Assembly (NCBI RefSeq): GCF_036894955.1
Contig: NZ_CP145905.1
Location: 2,374,501 to 2,438,500, forward strand
Direction: 5' to 3'
DNA from: Paenibacillus sp. KS-LC4
GTDB taxonomy: Bacteria > Bacillota > Bacilli > Paenibacillales > Paenibacillaceae
DNA length: 64,000 bases
Positions within the stretch are counted from its first letter, which is position 1; every line of letters begins with the position of its first letter. The notes under the pieces are model-generated. The model was not told where the DNA came from. It saw only the letters and a program-made list of their open reading frames with translations, and did not search any database. The translations under genes and the position numbers were made by a program. Positions 23,879 through 32,639 of this stretch are shown piece after piece.

Positions 23879-24060
23879 CTAAGGACAACCTTTATTGTGA
23901 AGAAAATATGCTTTCTGCATAAGTTTGCACCAGAAACAGTCCGAATATGTATGAGGGCTTGAAAAAATGGTTATACAATTTAGTATCCAATAGATTCTAT
24001 GAACTCTACCAAGGGCATAGATATAAGGTAAGCGTCTTTACGTTAGGAGGTTTTGGTTGC

Positions 24061-24714
24061 ATGACAGCAGTCAGACAAGATGCGTGGAGTCCAGACGACG
24101 ATTTAATTCTCGCCGAAGTGACCCTGCGCCATATTAGAGAAGGCAGTACCCAGCTTGGAGCTTTCGAAGAGGTAGGGGAGCGGATTGGCCGTACATCCGC
24201 AGCATGTGGATTCCGCTGGAACAGCTGTGTTCGCAAGCGTTATGAAGAAGCTATACAAATTGCCAAGCAACAGCGGCAGAAACGCAATTATTTGAAAAAA
24301 CAAGCGATAGCGGCAACTCCGCAAGTATCTTCGCTGCCGGCTTATGAGGCGACAGAGGAGAGAGGCTTCAAGGCGGAATCGCAAGCGACGGAAGAATTGC
24401 TTTCCATTGATTCGGTTATTCGTTTCCTGCGTCAAATCAAGACAACGTATCACGATGTGGGACGTCAGCTCAAGTCGTTCGAGAAAGAGCTGAGAGAGAA
24501 GGAAGAGGAGCTTGGCCGTTTGCGGGGCGAAAATGAAAGATTGTCTCGTGAGGTGAACAACGCTCAAAGTGATTACCACACCGTCAATGATGATTACAAA
24601 ACGTTAATTCAAATTATGGACCGTGCCAGACGGCTTGCCGTGCTGACGAATGATGAGGAAGCGAAGCCGCGCTTCAAGATGGATGCCAATGGCAACCTGG
24701 AGAGAATTGAATAG
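24061..24714 (+). CDS. rsfA: RsfA-family prespore transcription regulator
   Basis: This 217-residue regulator begins with a Myb/SANT-like domain (RQDAWSPDDDLILAEVTLRH then GRTSAACGFRWNSCVRKRYE) typical of the RsfA family, which fine-tunes sigma-F genes in the forespore. A coiled coil follows (about residues 140-190, KSFEKELREKEEELGRLRGE). ATG 24061 follows TTAGGAGG by 10 bases and gives the family N-terminus. It has its own terminator. Confidence 0.88.
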   Translation: MTAVRQDAWSPDDDLILAEVTLRHIREGSTQLGAFEEVGERIGRTSAACGFRWNSCVRKRYEEAIQIAKQQRQKRNYLKKQAIAATPQVSSLPAYEATEERGFKAESQATEELLSIDSVIRFLRQIKTTYHDVGRQLKSFEKELREKEEELGRLRGENERLSREVNNAQSDYHTVNDDYKTLIQIMDRARRLAVLTNDEEAKPRFKMDANGNLERIE

Positions 24715-24721
24715 AATTGAT

Positions 24722-24755
24722 AACAGCCCGCCGGTTGATTCGGTGGGCTGTTGGC
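24722..24755 (+). terminator. Terminator of rsfA
   Basis: AACAGCCCGCCG pairs with CGGTGGGCTGTT around GTTGATT. The following T run is poor (GGCGTCTTT). Confidence 0.65.
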
Positions 24756-24779
24756 GTCTTTAAAGGATATGCGTATAAT
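24751..24779 (+). promoter_or_regulatory. Sigma-A promoter of panE
   Basis: TTGGCG (24751-24756) and a perfect TATAAT (24774-24779) are 17 bases apart, about 45 bases before panE. A 10-base tandem duplication AGCGTAAGGA (24787-24806) lies in the leader. Confidence 0.7.
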
Positions 24780-24823
24780 GGAAGAAAGCGTAAGGAAGCG
24801 TAAGGAAGCAGGGGGTAGAGGGA

Positions 24824-25828
24824 ATGCATATCGCTCTAGTAGGCGGGGGAGCGCTGGGTCTGCTTTATGCAGCGAGGCTGGCCATTACGAAAGCTGAGGT
24901 TACGGTATGGACGCGAACGGAGCGTCAGTCCGCTCTACTGGCAGAAGAAGGCATTCGCTTGCTGGAGTTAGGCGAAGCAGGAGGAGCCAGAGAAGCGTCA
25001 CGGCATGCTGTAAAAATAGCAAGTGTACATAGCAGAAGCCTAGAATCGGCAGCAGCTGAAGCAGAGGCTGACTGCACGGGGCGGCAGGCGCCAGATTGGA
25101 TCATCGTCGCCGTCAAGCAAGCAGACTTGACGAGAGAGCTGCTTCGAGCTATAAGGAAGCTCGCGGCGCCTGCTGCGGCTGTTCTTTTTTTGCAAAATGG
25201 CATCGGACATCTGGAGCTGGCGGCAGAGGAGCTTCCGGGGCTGCCATTATTTATTGGCGTTACGACCGAAGGGGCGCTGCGCCAAGATGAAAGAACGGTA
25301 AGGCATACCGGCAAAGGACAGCTTGCACTCGGCCCATCGTCTTTAAATAGTCAAGCAGCGGGCAAAAGGGATGAAAATCATCAAATTATGTTGCAAAATG
25401 CCTTGCAATTGGCAGGATTTACGGTGTTGCTGTCGAAGACAATGAACAATCGAGTTTATGAGAAGCTCCTCATTAACGCAATTATTAATCCGCTTACAGC
25501 AATATTTGATGTGACGAACGGCGAGCTGCCACAGCATTCGGCGAGGCTGCGGCTTATGCGCGCTTTATATGAGGAAACAAAAGAGATTTTACGTGTGGCT
25601 GGCGGGGCAGAGCTTGGCGAGGGCGCTTGGGAGAACGTGCTTGCTGTTTGCGAAGCTACCTCCGCCAACGTGTCATCAATGCTTAGCGATGTACGGGCAG
25701 GCCGTCCTACTGAAGTACAGTGGATAAATGGGGGCGTTTCCAGCCTAGCTAGACGTGGTGGCATGGAATCGCCGCTGAACGATGCCATGAGCGAAATGGT
25801 ACGGCATTTGCAGGATGAACGGCTATAG
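24824..25828 (+). CDS. panE: 2-dehydropantoate 2-reductase
   Basis: This 334-residue NADPH enzyme reduces ketopantoate to pantoate in pantothenate/CoA synthesis. It begins with the Rossmann loop IALVGGGALGLLYAARL. KQADL and FLQNGIGH are cofactor and substrate segments, and the catalytic lysine lies in NNRVYEKLLINAIINPLTA. The C-terminal helical domain carries SSMLSDVRAGRPTEVQWING. It precedes the DUF3397 and bshC genes, the usual order in this lineage. Confidence 0.92.
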   Translation: MHIALVGGGALGLLYAARLAITKAEVTVWTRTERQSALLAEEGIRLLELGEAGGAREASRHAVKIASVHSRSLESAAAEAEADCTGRQAPDWIIVAVKQADLTRELLRAIRKLAAPAAAVLFLQNGIGHLELAAEELPGLPLFIGVTTEGALRQDERTVRHTGKGQLALGPSSLNSQAAGKRDENHQIMLQNALQLAGFTVLLSKTMNNRVYEKLLINAIINPLTAIFDVTNGELPQHSARLRLMRALYEETKEILRVAGGAELGEGAWENVLAVCEATSANVSSMLSDVRAGRPTEVQWINGGVSSLARRGGMESPLNDAMSEMVRHLQDERL

Positions 25829-25841
25829 GGAGGCGATACGG

Positions 25842-26237
25842 ATGGGGATAATATGGGAGAGCATCAAGCATTTTTATGCTTATATGGCGGTTATTCCAGT
25901 AATACCTTTTCTCTTGATTTATTTTGGCTACGGAGCTATTATACGAGACCGCAAAAAAGCCTTTCGTCTGGCGATGGATATAACGACCGCTTTGCTGATC
26001 GGCTGTGTGGCGGTATTGCTTGATTCCTTGTTCAATAATTCCTTTGGTTTGTATGGCATTTTGTTGATTATGCTAATTGGCGGCGGCTTGCTGGGCAATG
26101 CCCAGTTCCGCAAGCGCGGCAGCGTCAATGTGAAAAGAATTTTTCGCGCCGTATGGCGGCTTGGATTTTTCACGATGAGCATGCTTTATCTGCTGCTTAT
26201 GTTTATTGCCATCGGGCAATCTATTTTTTCGATATAA
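25842..26237 (+). CDS. DUF3397 membrane protein
   Basis: This 131-residue protein has four helices (about 10-30, 42-60, 65-84 and 108-128) separated by a basic loop RKRGSVNVKRIFRAVWRLG. ATG 25842 lies 8 bases after AGGGAGG; an earlier in-frame ATG at 25815 would overlap panE. The family (DUF3397, from memory) is found beside panE and bshC in Bacilli and has no assigned function. It is probably co-transcribed with panE. Confidence 0.78.
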   Translation: MGIIWESIKHFYAYMAVIPVIPFLLIYFGYGAIIRDRKKAFRLAMDITTALLIGCVAVLLDSLFNNSFGLYGILLIMLIGGGLLGNAQFRKRGSVNVKRIFRAVWRLGFFTMSMLYLLLMFIAIGQSIFSI

Positions 26238-26272
26238 TGGCGGACTGTAATTAGGCTGCTAATGGCTTCAGA

Positions 26273-26303
26273 ACGGGTCTTTTTGCAAAGGCCTGTTTTT
26301 CTT
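26273..26303 (+). terminator. Terminator after panE-DUF3397
   Basis: AACGGGTC pairs with GGCCTGTT (two G-U pairs) around TTTTTGCAAA and is followed by TTTCTTTTT. The bshC -35 begins at once after it. Confidence 0.65.
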
Positions 26304-26304
26304 T

Positions 26305-26334
26305 TTGACGCGCGCCCTATAACTTGTGTACAAT
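26305..26334 (+). promoter_or_regulatory. Sigma-A promoter of bshC
   Basis: TTGACG (26305-26310) and TACAAT (26329-26334) are 18 bases apart. A palindrome TAAGCGTTTACGCTTA (26361-26376) lies in the leader, about 20 bases into the transcript. Confidence 0.65.
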
Positions 26335-26411
26335 TAATTTGTCTGTTACAGGCAGAATCATAAGCGTTTACGCTTAAATATATGGTTTCAATTAGGAGGC
26401 AGGGGTGGCTT

Positions 26412-28052
26412 ATGTCTACCGAAACTTATTCATTACCAAGCACTCAGCCGCTCACCGACGCCTATGTTAACCTAACGGACTCAAGGCTTGAGTCCTTGTT
26501 TGGCTATCATCCGGGTCGCAAGGGCGATTGGGAGCTGCGTGCCAAGCGGCTTGCACAATCAGCGGGCACAAGGGCGGATGCTGCTTCAGTCGCAGCGGTG
26601 CTGCGCGATTACAATAGCAAATGGAACGCTGCGCCCGAGGCGCTGGCTGCCATTGATGCGATTGCGGAAGGCGCGCCCGTTATCGTTGGCGGTCAGCAGG
26701 CAGGGCTATGGTCGGGACCGCTTCTAGTTATACATAAAGCCGTATCCATTATCGGCGCAGCCCGTCATGCCGAGCAGCTGCTTGGGAGAAAGGTCGCTGC
26801 TGTATTTTGGATTGCTGGAGAGGATCATGACTGGGACGAAGCGAATCATGCCTATGTGCTGACCGCTGATCAAGGGCTGCGCAAGCTGGCGGCTGCCCGT
26901 CCGGAAGGGGCAAGAACATCGGTTAGCCGTACCGCTATTGAATCGGATACGTGGGCGGCACTTCTATCCGAGCTGGAGCAGGCGCTGCCACATTCTGATT
27001 TTAAGCCGGAAATTGTTCAGCAGCTTAGGCAGATTACGGAGCAAGCACAGTCGCTATCAGAAATGTTTGCCGGTGTAATCAGCTGCTTGCTAAGCAAGCA
27101 TGGCATCGTTCTCATGGATGCTGATGATCCACAGCTGCGGAGGCTTGAGGCCCCTTTGTTCGAGAAGCTGATCACGCACAACGATGAGCTGGAGCAGGCG
27201 TATACAGCTGCCGCCAATCAGGTGAAGGAGCTTGGCTATCCTTTGCAGGTTGATGTAACGCCCGGCAGCTCTAATTTGTTTGTTTTCCAAGCAGAGAAAG
27301 GGCAGGAGAGAACGCTGCTATATAAGCAGGAAGGAAGCTTTCAAAGCCGCAAGGGCGATTTTTCGCTATCCAAGGAGCAATTGCTGGACATTGCGCGGCA
27401 GCAGCCAGAGCAGCTCAGCAACAATGTGCTGACACGCCCGCTGATGCAGGATTATTTGTTCCCGGTGCTAGGGACGGTACTAGGCGCCGCTGAAATTGCT
27501 TATTGGGCAATAACTGGGGAAGCTTTCCGCAAGCTGGATATGGAAATGCCGATTGTATTGCCACGCATATCCTTTACGCTTGTAGAGGGTACAGTTGCCA
27601 AGCATATGGGCAAGTACGAGCTGACGCTTGAGGATGTGGCCTTGCGCTTTGAGGAGCGCAAGCAGCAATGGCTGGCAGAGCAGGATCAGCTGTCCATAGA
27701 GGAGAAGTTTGCCGCAGCAAAGCAGGCGTTTGAGGATTTATACGCGCCGCTGCTGGATTTGGCTGCTTCGATACAGCCGGGTCTTGCCAAGCTCGGCGAT
27801 ACGAACCGTCAGAAAATCATCGAGCAAATCACTTTTCTTGAGACGCGCACGAGGGATGCCCATGAGAAGCAGTACGAGGCAGCTATTCGCCAGCTGGATC
27901 GTATTGCGCTGTCTTTGTGGCCGAGCGGAAAACCGCAGGAGCGGGTATTGAATATGACCGCTTATTGGAATCGTTACGGAACTTCATGGCTCGACAAGCT
28001 GCTGGAGGCTCCGTTTTCCCCGCTAGGCGGTCATCAAATCATTTATTTATAA
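26412..28052 (+). CDS. bshC: Bacillithiol synthase (cysteine-adding enzyme) BshC
   Basis: This 546-residue enzyme adds cysteine to GlcN-malate, the last step of bacillithiol synthesis. The Rossmann core shows PVIVGGQQAGLWSGPLLVIHKA, AVFWIAGEDHDWDEANHAYV and VLTRPLMQDYLFPVLGTVLG. A coiled coil (about 430-500) and the end SPLGGHQIIYL complete the family pattern. ATG 26412 follows AGGAGG; ATG 26382 in the same frame lies before that site and was rejected. The gene is followed within 27 bases by an S-adenosylhomocysteinase gene. Confidence 0.93.
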   Translation: MSTETYSLPSTQPLTDAYVNLTDSRLESLFGYHPGRKGDWELRAKRLAQSAGTRADAASVAAVLRDYNSKWNAAPEALAAIDAIAEGAPVIVGGQQAGLWSGPLLVIHKAVSIIGAARHAEQLLGRKVAAVFWIAGEDHDWDEANHAYVLTADQGLRKLAAARPEGARTSVSRTAIESDTWAALLSELEQALPHSDFKPEIVQQLRQITEQAQSLSEMFAGVISCLLSKHGIVLMDADDPQLRRLEAPLFEKLITHNDELEQAYTAAANQVKELGYPLQVDVTPGSSNLFVFQAEKGQERTLLYKQEGSFQSRKGDFSLSKEQLLDIARQQPEQLSNNVLTRPLMQDYLFPVLGTVLGAAEIAYWAITGEAFRKLDMEMPIVLPRISFTLVEGTVAKHMGKYELTLEDVALRFEERKQQWLAEQDQLSIEEKFAAAKQAFEDLYAPLLDLAASIQPGLAKLGDTNRQKIIEQITFLETRTRDAHEKQYEAAIRQLDRIALSLWPSGKPQERVLNMTAYWNRYGTSWLDKLLEAPFSPLGGHQIIYL

Positions 28053-28079
28053 ATTTAAATTTGGAGGATGAATATACGC

Positions 28080-29339
28080 ATGAGTACAATTGATAAAAGT
28101 ATTATTCGTGATATTAAGCTTGCCCCTGAAGGGCATTTGAAAATTGACTGGGTCAGCGCTCATATGCCAGTGCTTTCGAGCATTCGTGAGCAATTTGAGA
28201 AGGAGCAGCCATTCAAAGGCTTGAAGGTGTCGATTGCGCTGCATTTGGAAGCGAAAACGGCTTATTTGGCTAAAGTCGTAAAGGCTGGCGGAGCGGAGGT
28301 TACAATTGCGGGCAGCAACCCGTTATCTACTCAGGATGACATTTGTGCGGCGCTGGTAGAAGACGGCATTACGGTTTTTGCAAAGCATAATCCTAGCCCG
28401 GAAGAGTATAATGAGCTGATTATTAAAGCAATCGAATCGAAGCCGGATCTTATAATTGACGACGGCGGCGAGCTGATTACGCTGCTGCACAAAGACCGCC
28501 CGGATTTGCGTGAAAATTTGCGTGGTGGCGCAGAGGAAACGACGACGGGTATTATTCGTCTGAAAGCAATGGAGAAGGATGGCACGCTGCAGCTTCCAAT
28601 GGTTGCAGTTAATGATGCTTACTGCAAATACTTGTTCGACAACCGTTATGGTACCGGTCAATCGGTATTTGACTCGCTGAACAAAACGACGAACCTCGTT
28701 ATTGCTGGCAAAACCGTCGTCGTTGTAGGCTACGGCTGGTGCGGCAAAGGCGTAGCTATGCGTGCCAAAGGACTAGGCGCCAAAGTTGTCGTTACGGAAG
28801 TGGATGCAATTCGTGCGGTTGAAGCACATATGGACGGCTTCACTGTGCTGCCGATGATGGAAGCGGTCAAGCTTGGCGATGTGTTTATTACAGTTACAGG
28901 CAACCGTGACAATATTCGCGGCGAGCACTACAAGGTGATGAAGGGCGGCGCTATTTTGGCGAACGCCGGACATTTTGATGTGGAGTTCAATATTCCGGAG
29001 CTTAAGGCGCTTTCTACTAATGTGCGCACCGTTCGCAACAACATTGAGGAATATCAATTGGAGGATGGCAGAAGCATTTATGTCATTGCCAAAGGCCGCC
29101 TTGTCAACTTAGCAGCGGGCGATGGCCATCCGGCAGAAATTATGGATACGACGTTTGCGCTTCAAGCACTGTCGCTTCGTTATGTAAACGAGCAATATAA
29201 AGCACTGGGCAAAAAAGTAGTTAATTTGCCTTATGAGCTGGACGAAAGCGTAGCACGCATCAAGCTGGAGTCGCTTGGTATCAGCATTGATACGCTTACA
29301 GCAGAGCAAATTGCATATCAGGATAGCTGGAACGTTTAA
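28080..29339 (+). CDS. ahcY: S-adenosylhomocysteinase
   Basis: This 419-residue NAD enzyme splits S-adenosylhomocysteine into adenosine and homocysteine, clearing the product inhibitor of methyltransferases. Motifs are SNPLSTQDDICAAL, DDGGELITLLHKDRPDL, EETTTGIIRLKAM, the NAD loop VVVVGYGWCGKGVAMRAKG and NAGHFDVE. The length fits the shorter archaeal/thermophile-like branch. ATG 28080 lies 12 bases after GGAGG; ATG 28068 abuts it. Being 27 bases after bshC suggests co-transcription. Confidence 0.93.
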   Translation: MSTIDKSIIRDIKLAPEGHLKIDWVSAHMPVLSSIREQFEKEQPFKGLKVSIALHLEAKTAYLAKVVKAGGAEVTIAGSNPLSTQDDICAALVEDGITVFAKHNPSPEEYNELIIKAIESKPDLIIDDGGELITLLHKDRPDLRENLRGGAEETTTGIIRLKAMEKDGTLQLPMVAVNDAYCKYLFDNRYGTGQSVFDSLNKTTNLVIAGKTVVVVGYGWCGKGVAMRAKGLGAKVVVTEVDAIRAVEAHMDGFTVLPMMEAVKLGDVFITVTGNRDNIRGEHYKVMKGGAILANAGHFDVEFNIPELKALSTNVRTVRNNIEEYQLEDGRSIYVIAKGRLVNLAAGDGHPAEIMDTTFALQALSLRYVNEQYKALGKKVVNLPYELDESVARIKLESLGISIDTLTAEQIAYQDSWNV

Positions 29340-29393
29340 TCTCAGCCCCTTAACGTGTAGCAACTAAGAAACACTGAAACGGTGAAATAGAGG

Positions 29394-29439
29394 AACAGCC
29401 GCTTCTGCCGCTCAAACGCGGTGGCAGCGGCTGTTTTTG
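29394..29439 (+). terminator. Terminator of bshC-ahcY
   Basis: AACAGCCGCTTCTGCCGC pairs with GCGGTGGCAGCGGCTGTT around TCAAAC and is followed by TTTTG. It is very stable. Confidence 0.9.
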
Positions 29440-29509
29440 TTTCCAATTAAGCAACCTTTTGTCAAAATTTACGTCTAGGACGTTAATTAGAGCAAAGGGG
29501 GCCATTTTT

Positions 29510-30553
29510 ATGAACAAAATAGAGAAAACAAAATGGAGAATGAAAGAAAGCGCAAAGGAAAGCGCAACAGAAAGCTGTGTAAATAAAATATTCATTTTAC
29601 TGCCGACATCGCTCATGCTTGCTATTATGCTGCTGCTTTCGGCCTGTTCGTCTGCAAACACCGGGACGGAAATGGGCACAGCCCAGAGCTCCAGCGTCAA
29701 GCTTGAGGAGCAGAGCAGCTTAAGCATGAGTGATAGTGCGGCTGCTGATGCGGAAACGAGCAAAGCTTTAGACAATAAATCGTTAACAGCAGCCCCGGCA
29801 GACAGTCCGATAGACAGCATGGCTATTGGTGGGGAAGCGTTTAACCAAAAGCTGATCTATACGGCTACAATGACGATGGAGGTTGACGATTATGAGGCGG
29901 CGGCCCAGCAGCTGCGTAATGCCATCCATCAGGCTGGCGGGTACATTCTTGCTTTTCAGGATGGTCAGTATGGCAATGAGCAGGGAGCAAGCTATACGAT
30001 TAAAGTGCCGGCTCAAGGGTTTATGTCATTTGTGGAGCGGCTGGAGGGAATCGAGAACAAGCATCTGGAGCGCGAGCTGAAAGGAACCGATGTGACGGAG
30101 GAATACGTCGATTTGGAAGCGAGGCTGAAGGCGAAGCAGGTGGTGGAGCAAAGGCTGCTTTCCTTCATGGATAAGGCGCAGCAGGCGGATGACCTGGTCA
30201 AGTTTTCGCAGCAGCTTGCAAAGGTACAGGAGGAAATTGAACAAATTAAAGGGCGTACGCGTTATTTGGACAAAAATGTAGCTTTCTCCACGATTGAGCT
30301 AAGGCTGTATCAGCCTATTGATCGTACGTTCAAGACGGGCAAGGAAGAGCAATCGCTAGGCGGCAAGATGGCGGCATCCTTTAAAACGAGCTATGAGGGA
30401 ACATGGAACGTCCTTCAAGGGCTGCTCGTCTTCCTCGCGGGAGCGCTGCCTGCACTCGTTATTCCTGTAATCATTGGGCTGGTCATCTGGTGGTTTGTAC
30501 GGCGTTCCCGCGCCAAAACACCGCCTGCAAAGCCGGAGCAGGAGCAGCAATAA
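29510..30553 (+). CDS. DUF4349 lipoprotein with C-terminal membrane helix
   Basis: This 347-residue protein has a lipoprotein signal ending MLLLSAC-SS (lipid cysteine about residue 45), after an unusually long charged N-region. A serine/alanine-rich linker follows, then the DUF4349 domain (YTATMTMEVDDYEAAAQQLR, GGYILAFQDGQYG, LERELKGTDVTEEYVDLEAR). A short coiled coil, a membrane helix (about 305-330) and the tail RRSRAKTPPAKPEQEQQ end the protein. The family function is unknown. ATG 29510 follows AAAGGGGG. Confidence 0.85.
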   Translation: MNKIEKTKWRMKESAKESATESCVNKIFILLPTSLMLAIMLLLSACSSANTGTEMGTAQSSSVKLEEQSSLSMSDSAAADAETSKALDNKSLTAAPADSPIDSMAIGGEAFNQKLIYTATMTMEVDDYEAAAQQLRNAIHQAGGYILAFQDGQYGNEQGASYTIKVPAQGFMSFVERLEGIENKHLERELKGTDVTEEYVDLEARLKAKQVVEQRLLSFMDKAQQADDLVKFSQQLAKVQEEIEQIKGRTRYLDKNVAFSTIELRLYQPIDRTFKTGKEEQSLGGKMAASFKTSYEGTWNVLQGLLVFLAGALPALVIPVIIGLVIWWFVRRSRAKTPPAKPEQEQQ

Positions 30554-30626
30554 AGCGCAACAAGCTTGCTTGAATTGCTGGATACGAACGGTAAGATGAT
30601 TATTTATTAATAAGGTCAAACATTTT

Positions 30627-30660
30627 AATAAAATCCTGCTCCTATGAGCAGGATTTTATT
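30627..30660. terminator. Terminator upstream of mraZ
   Basis: AATAAAATCCTGCTC and its exact complement (30646-30660) form a perfect 15-base stem with loop CTAT and T-rich ends. It isolates the dcw cluster from the lipoprotein gene. Confidence 0.88.
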
Positions 30661-30687
30661 GTTGTATGGCGAATTACACTATGTTAT

Positions 30688-30734
30688 GTGGGGGAAAGTG
30701 GAGCAAAGTGGGGAATTAGGGAGAGAGGGTGGAG
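30688..30734 (+). promoter_or_regulatory. MraZ operator repeats
   Basis: TGGGG (30689), TGGAG (30699) and TGGGG (30709), each within GTGG[GA]G, repeat at an exact 10-base period. A fourth GTGGAG is at 30729. In E. coli MraZ represses the dcw cluster through TGGGN repeats spaced by five bases, so this is very likely the autoregulatory site. It lies between the upstream terminator and the mraZ start and overlaps the ribosome site. Confidence 0.8.
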
Positions 30735-30742
30735 GCGATCTT

Positions 30743-31180
30743 ATGTTCATGGGCGAATATCAGCACAGCGTTGATGACAAAGGTCGGCTTATCGTTCCAG
30801 CCAAATTCCGTGATTCACTAGGCGCTTCCTTTATTGCCACCCGCGGTCTCGACAATTGCTTATTTGTTTATCCAATGAGCGAATGGACCGTGCTTGAGCA
30901 GAAGCTCAAATCACTTCCGCTCATGAAGGCAGATGCAAGGGCGTTCACTCGGTTCTTTTTCTCCGGGGCAACCGAATGCGAGCTGGATAAACAGGGAAGG
31001 GTAAACTTGCCGGGACATCTTAGAGATTACGCGAAAATTGATAAGGATTGTATGGTTCTGGGGGTTTCAAGCAGGGTAGAAATATGGAGCAAGGCGGTTT
31101 GGGACGGCTACTATACAGAGTCTGAGCAAACCTTTAATGAAATTGCCGAGAAGCTGGTCGATTTTGACTTCAACTTTTAA
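30743..31180 (+). CDS. mraZ: Transcriptional regulator MraZ
   Basis: This 145-residue protein has two AbrB/SpoVT-like folds, each with a DxxGR motif ([15 protein letters not shown] and [16 protein letters not shown]). It forms a ring that binds repeats at the head of the dcw cluster. ATG 30743 lies 7 bases after GGTGGAGG; the longer reading from 30644 runs through the operator and the terminator and was rejected. It is followed by rsmH, as in nearly all bacteria. Confidence 0.95.
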   Translation: MFMGEYQHSVDDKGRLIVPAKFRDSLGASFIATRGLDNCLFVYPMSEWTVLEQKLKSLPLMKADARAFTRFFFSGATECELDKQGRVNLPGHLRDYAKIDKDCMVLGVSSRVEIWSKAVWDGYYTESEQTFNEIAEKLVDFDFNF

Positions 31181-31257
31181 ACGGACGATTTCAATAGCTT
31201 GCTAATGATGGAACTGGACAACGATGACTAGGGCAACAAGAACGGGAGGGCAATTGC

Positions 31258-32208
31258 GTGTTTCAGCATGTAACAGTACTTATGGAGGAAGCGGTTGACG
31301 GCCTGGCCATTAAGCCGGACGGCATTTACGTCGATTGCACGCTCGGCGGGGCGGGACACAGTGAACGCATTGCGTCGAGTTTGGGCGAGGGAGGACGGTT
31401 AATCGCTTTTGATCAGGATGATATTGCGCTGAACCACGCAAAGATCAGGCTTGCACCGTATTTGGATAAAGTAACACTTGTGAAAAGTAATTTCCGTTAT
31501 TTGGAGCAAATGCTGCTCACCTGCGATGTGCCGGTTGCGGGCGGCGTACCTCAAGTCGATGGCATCCTGTTTGACCTTGGCGTATCGAGCCCTCAGCTTG
31601 ATGAGGCGGAGCGCGGCTTTAGCTATAATCATGACGCGCCGCTTGATATGCGGATGGATCAAGGCGGGGCTATGACCGCGCATGAAATCGTCAATACATG
31701 GGATGAACGCGAAATATCGCGGATTTTATCCCATTATGGCGAGGAGAAGTTTGCCAGATCCATTGCCAAGACGATTATCAAGACGAGGGAAAGCAAGCCG
31801 ATTGAGACAACGGGAGAGCTTGTGGAGCTCATCAAGCTGTCCATCCCTGCGGCCGCAAGACGCACAGGCGGACACCCTGCCAAGCGTACGTTTCAGGCGC
31901 TGCGGATCGCAGTCAACGATGAGCTGCGTGCGGAGGAAGAAGCTTTGGCCCAGGCGATTCGCTGTCTGAATCCAGGGGGCCGGGCGGCTGTAATAACGTT
32001 TCATTCCCTTGAGGATCGAATCTGCAAGCAACTATTTGCGAGCCTTTTAGAAAAATGCACTTGTCCGCCGGATTTTCCGAAATGTGTATGCGGCGGCACA
32101 GGAAAGCTTCGGTTAGTAAACCGCAAGCCGATCGTTCCGAGTGAGCAGGAGCTGGAGTCCAATCCACGTGCTCGTTCGGCCAAGCTGCGAATCGCAGAAA
32201 AATTGTGA
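31258..32208 (+). CDS. rsmH: 16S rRNA m4C1402 methyltransferase RsmH
   Basis: This 316-residue SAM-dependent enzyme methylates N4 of C1402 in 16S rRNA. It opens with [15 protein letters not shown], the SAM loop [14 protein letters not shown], and [40 protein letters not shown] and [15 protein letters not shown] are family signatures. A C-terminal [14 protein letters not shown] cysteine cluster is seen. GTG 31258 follows GGGAGGG by 7 bases. Confidence 0.96.
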   Translation: MFQHVTVLMEEAVDGLAIKPDGIYVDCTLGGAGHSERIASSLGEGGRLIAFDQDDIALNHAKIRLAPYLDKVTLVKSNFRYLEQMLLTCDVPVAGGVPQVDGILFDLGVSSPQLDEAERGFSYNHDAPLDMRMDQGGAMTAHEIVNTWDEREISRILSHYGEEKFARSIAKTIIKTRESKPIETTGELVELIKLSIPAAARRTGGHPAKRTFQALRIAVNDELRAEEEALAQAIRCLNPGGRAAVITFHSLEDRICKQLFASLLEKCTCPPDFPKCVCGGTGKLRLVNRKPIVPSEQELESNPRARSAKLRIAEKL

Positions 32209-32228
32209 GATCTTGAGGAGGTTCTGGA

Positions 32229-32630
32229 GTGGCCTATACGAATGGGAATTTGGCTCTGCAGCCGAAGAGAAAGCCGGAGCAGAAGCCAGCAATTAAGCAA
32301 AACAAACGGGTGGTCGTCAAAAGAAAAACGTTAACGATGCAGGAAAAGCTGCTGTACCTGTTTACTGTAATAGCATGCGTGCTTGTTGCAGGCGTTATTA
32401 TTTTCAGGTATGCCGAAATTTATAAACTGAGTGTGGAAATTAAACATGTGACCAGTGAATATGAAGCGGTAAACGTCGAGCTGAAAGAGCTGAAGAAGCA
32501 GGTTGAAATGTTGAGCGATCCGGAGTTTATTCGGAAAATGGCGGAAAGCCAAGGGATGGTCAACAATTATCAGCCGGGAATAACGGTTAATACAGGCAAA
32601 GAGGAAACGGCTACTGCAATGGGTGAGTAA
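32229..32630 (+). CDS. ftsL: Cell division protein FtsL
   Basis: This 133-residue bitopic protein has a basic cytoplasmic N-tail (KRKPEQKPAIKQNKR), one helix (about residues 36-57) and an extracellular leucine-zipper-like coil (KLSVEIKHVTSEYEAVNVEL). FtsL joins DivIB and DivIC to activate septal synthesis. GTG is preceded by GAGGAGG. It lies between rsmH and pbpB. Confidence 0.88.
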   Translation: MAYTNGNLALQPKRKPEQKPAIKQNKRVVVKRKTLTMQEKLLYLFTVIACVLVAGVIIFRYAEIYKLSVEIKHVTSEYEAVNVELKELKKQVEMLSDPEFIRKMAESQGMVNNYQPGITVNTGKEETATAMGE

Positions 32631-32639
32631 GGAGGACGT

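Larger units (their letters stand above)
23696..24060. other. Divergent intergenic region between DUF2626 gene and rsfA
   Basis: About 365 bases without a gene. It contains the minus-strand promoter (23741-23769), copy 2 of the dispersed repeat (23826-23878) and the rsfA ribosome site. The in-frame extension of rsfA upstream to 23947 has no ribosome site and is not taken as coding. Confidence 0.65.

Noticed and set aside
23947-24060. 38-codon N-terminal extension of rsfA
   Set aside because: No ribosome site before 23947, while AGGAGG at 24045 fits ATG 24061, which gives the expected N-terminus.
30644-30742. Longer mraZ reading starting at 30644
   Set aside because: It would translate the upstream terminator and operator; ATG 30743 has the right ribosome site and the family N-terminus.
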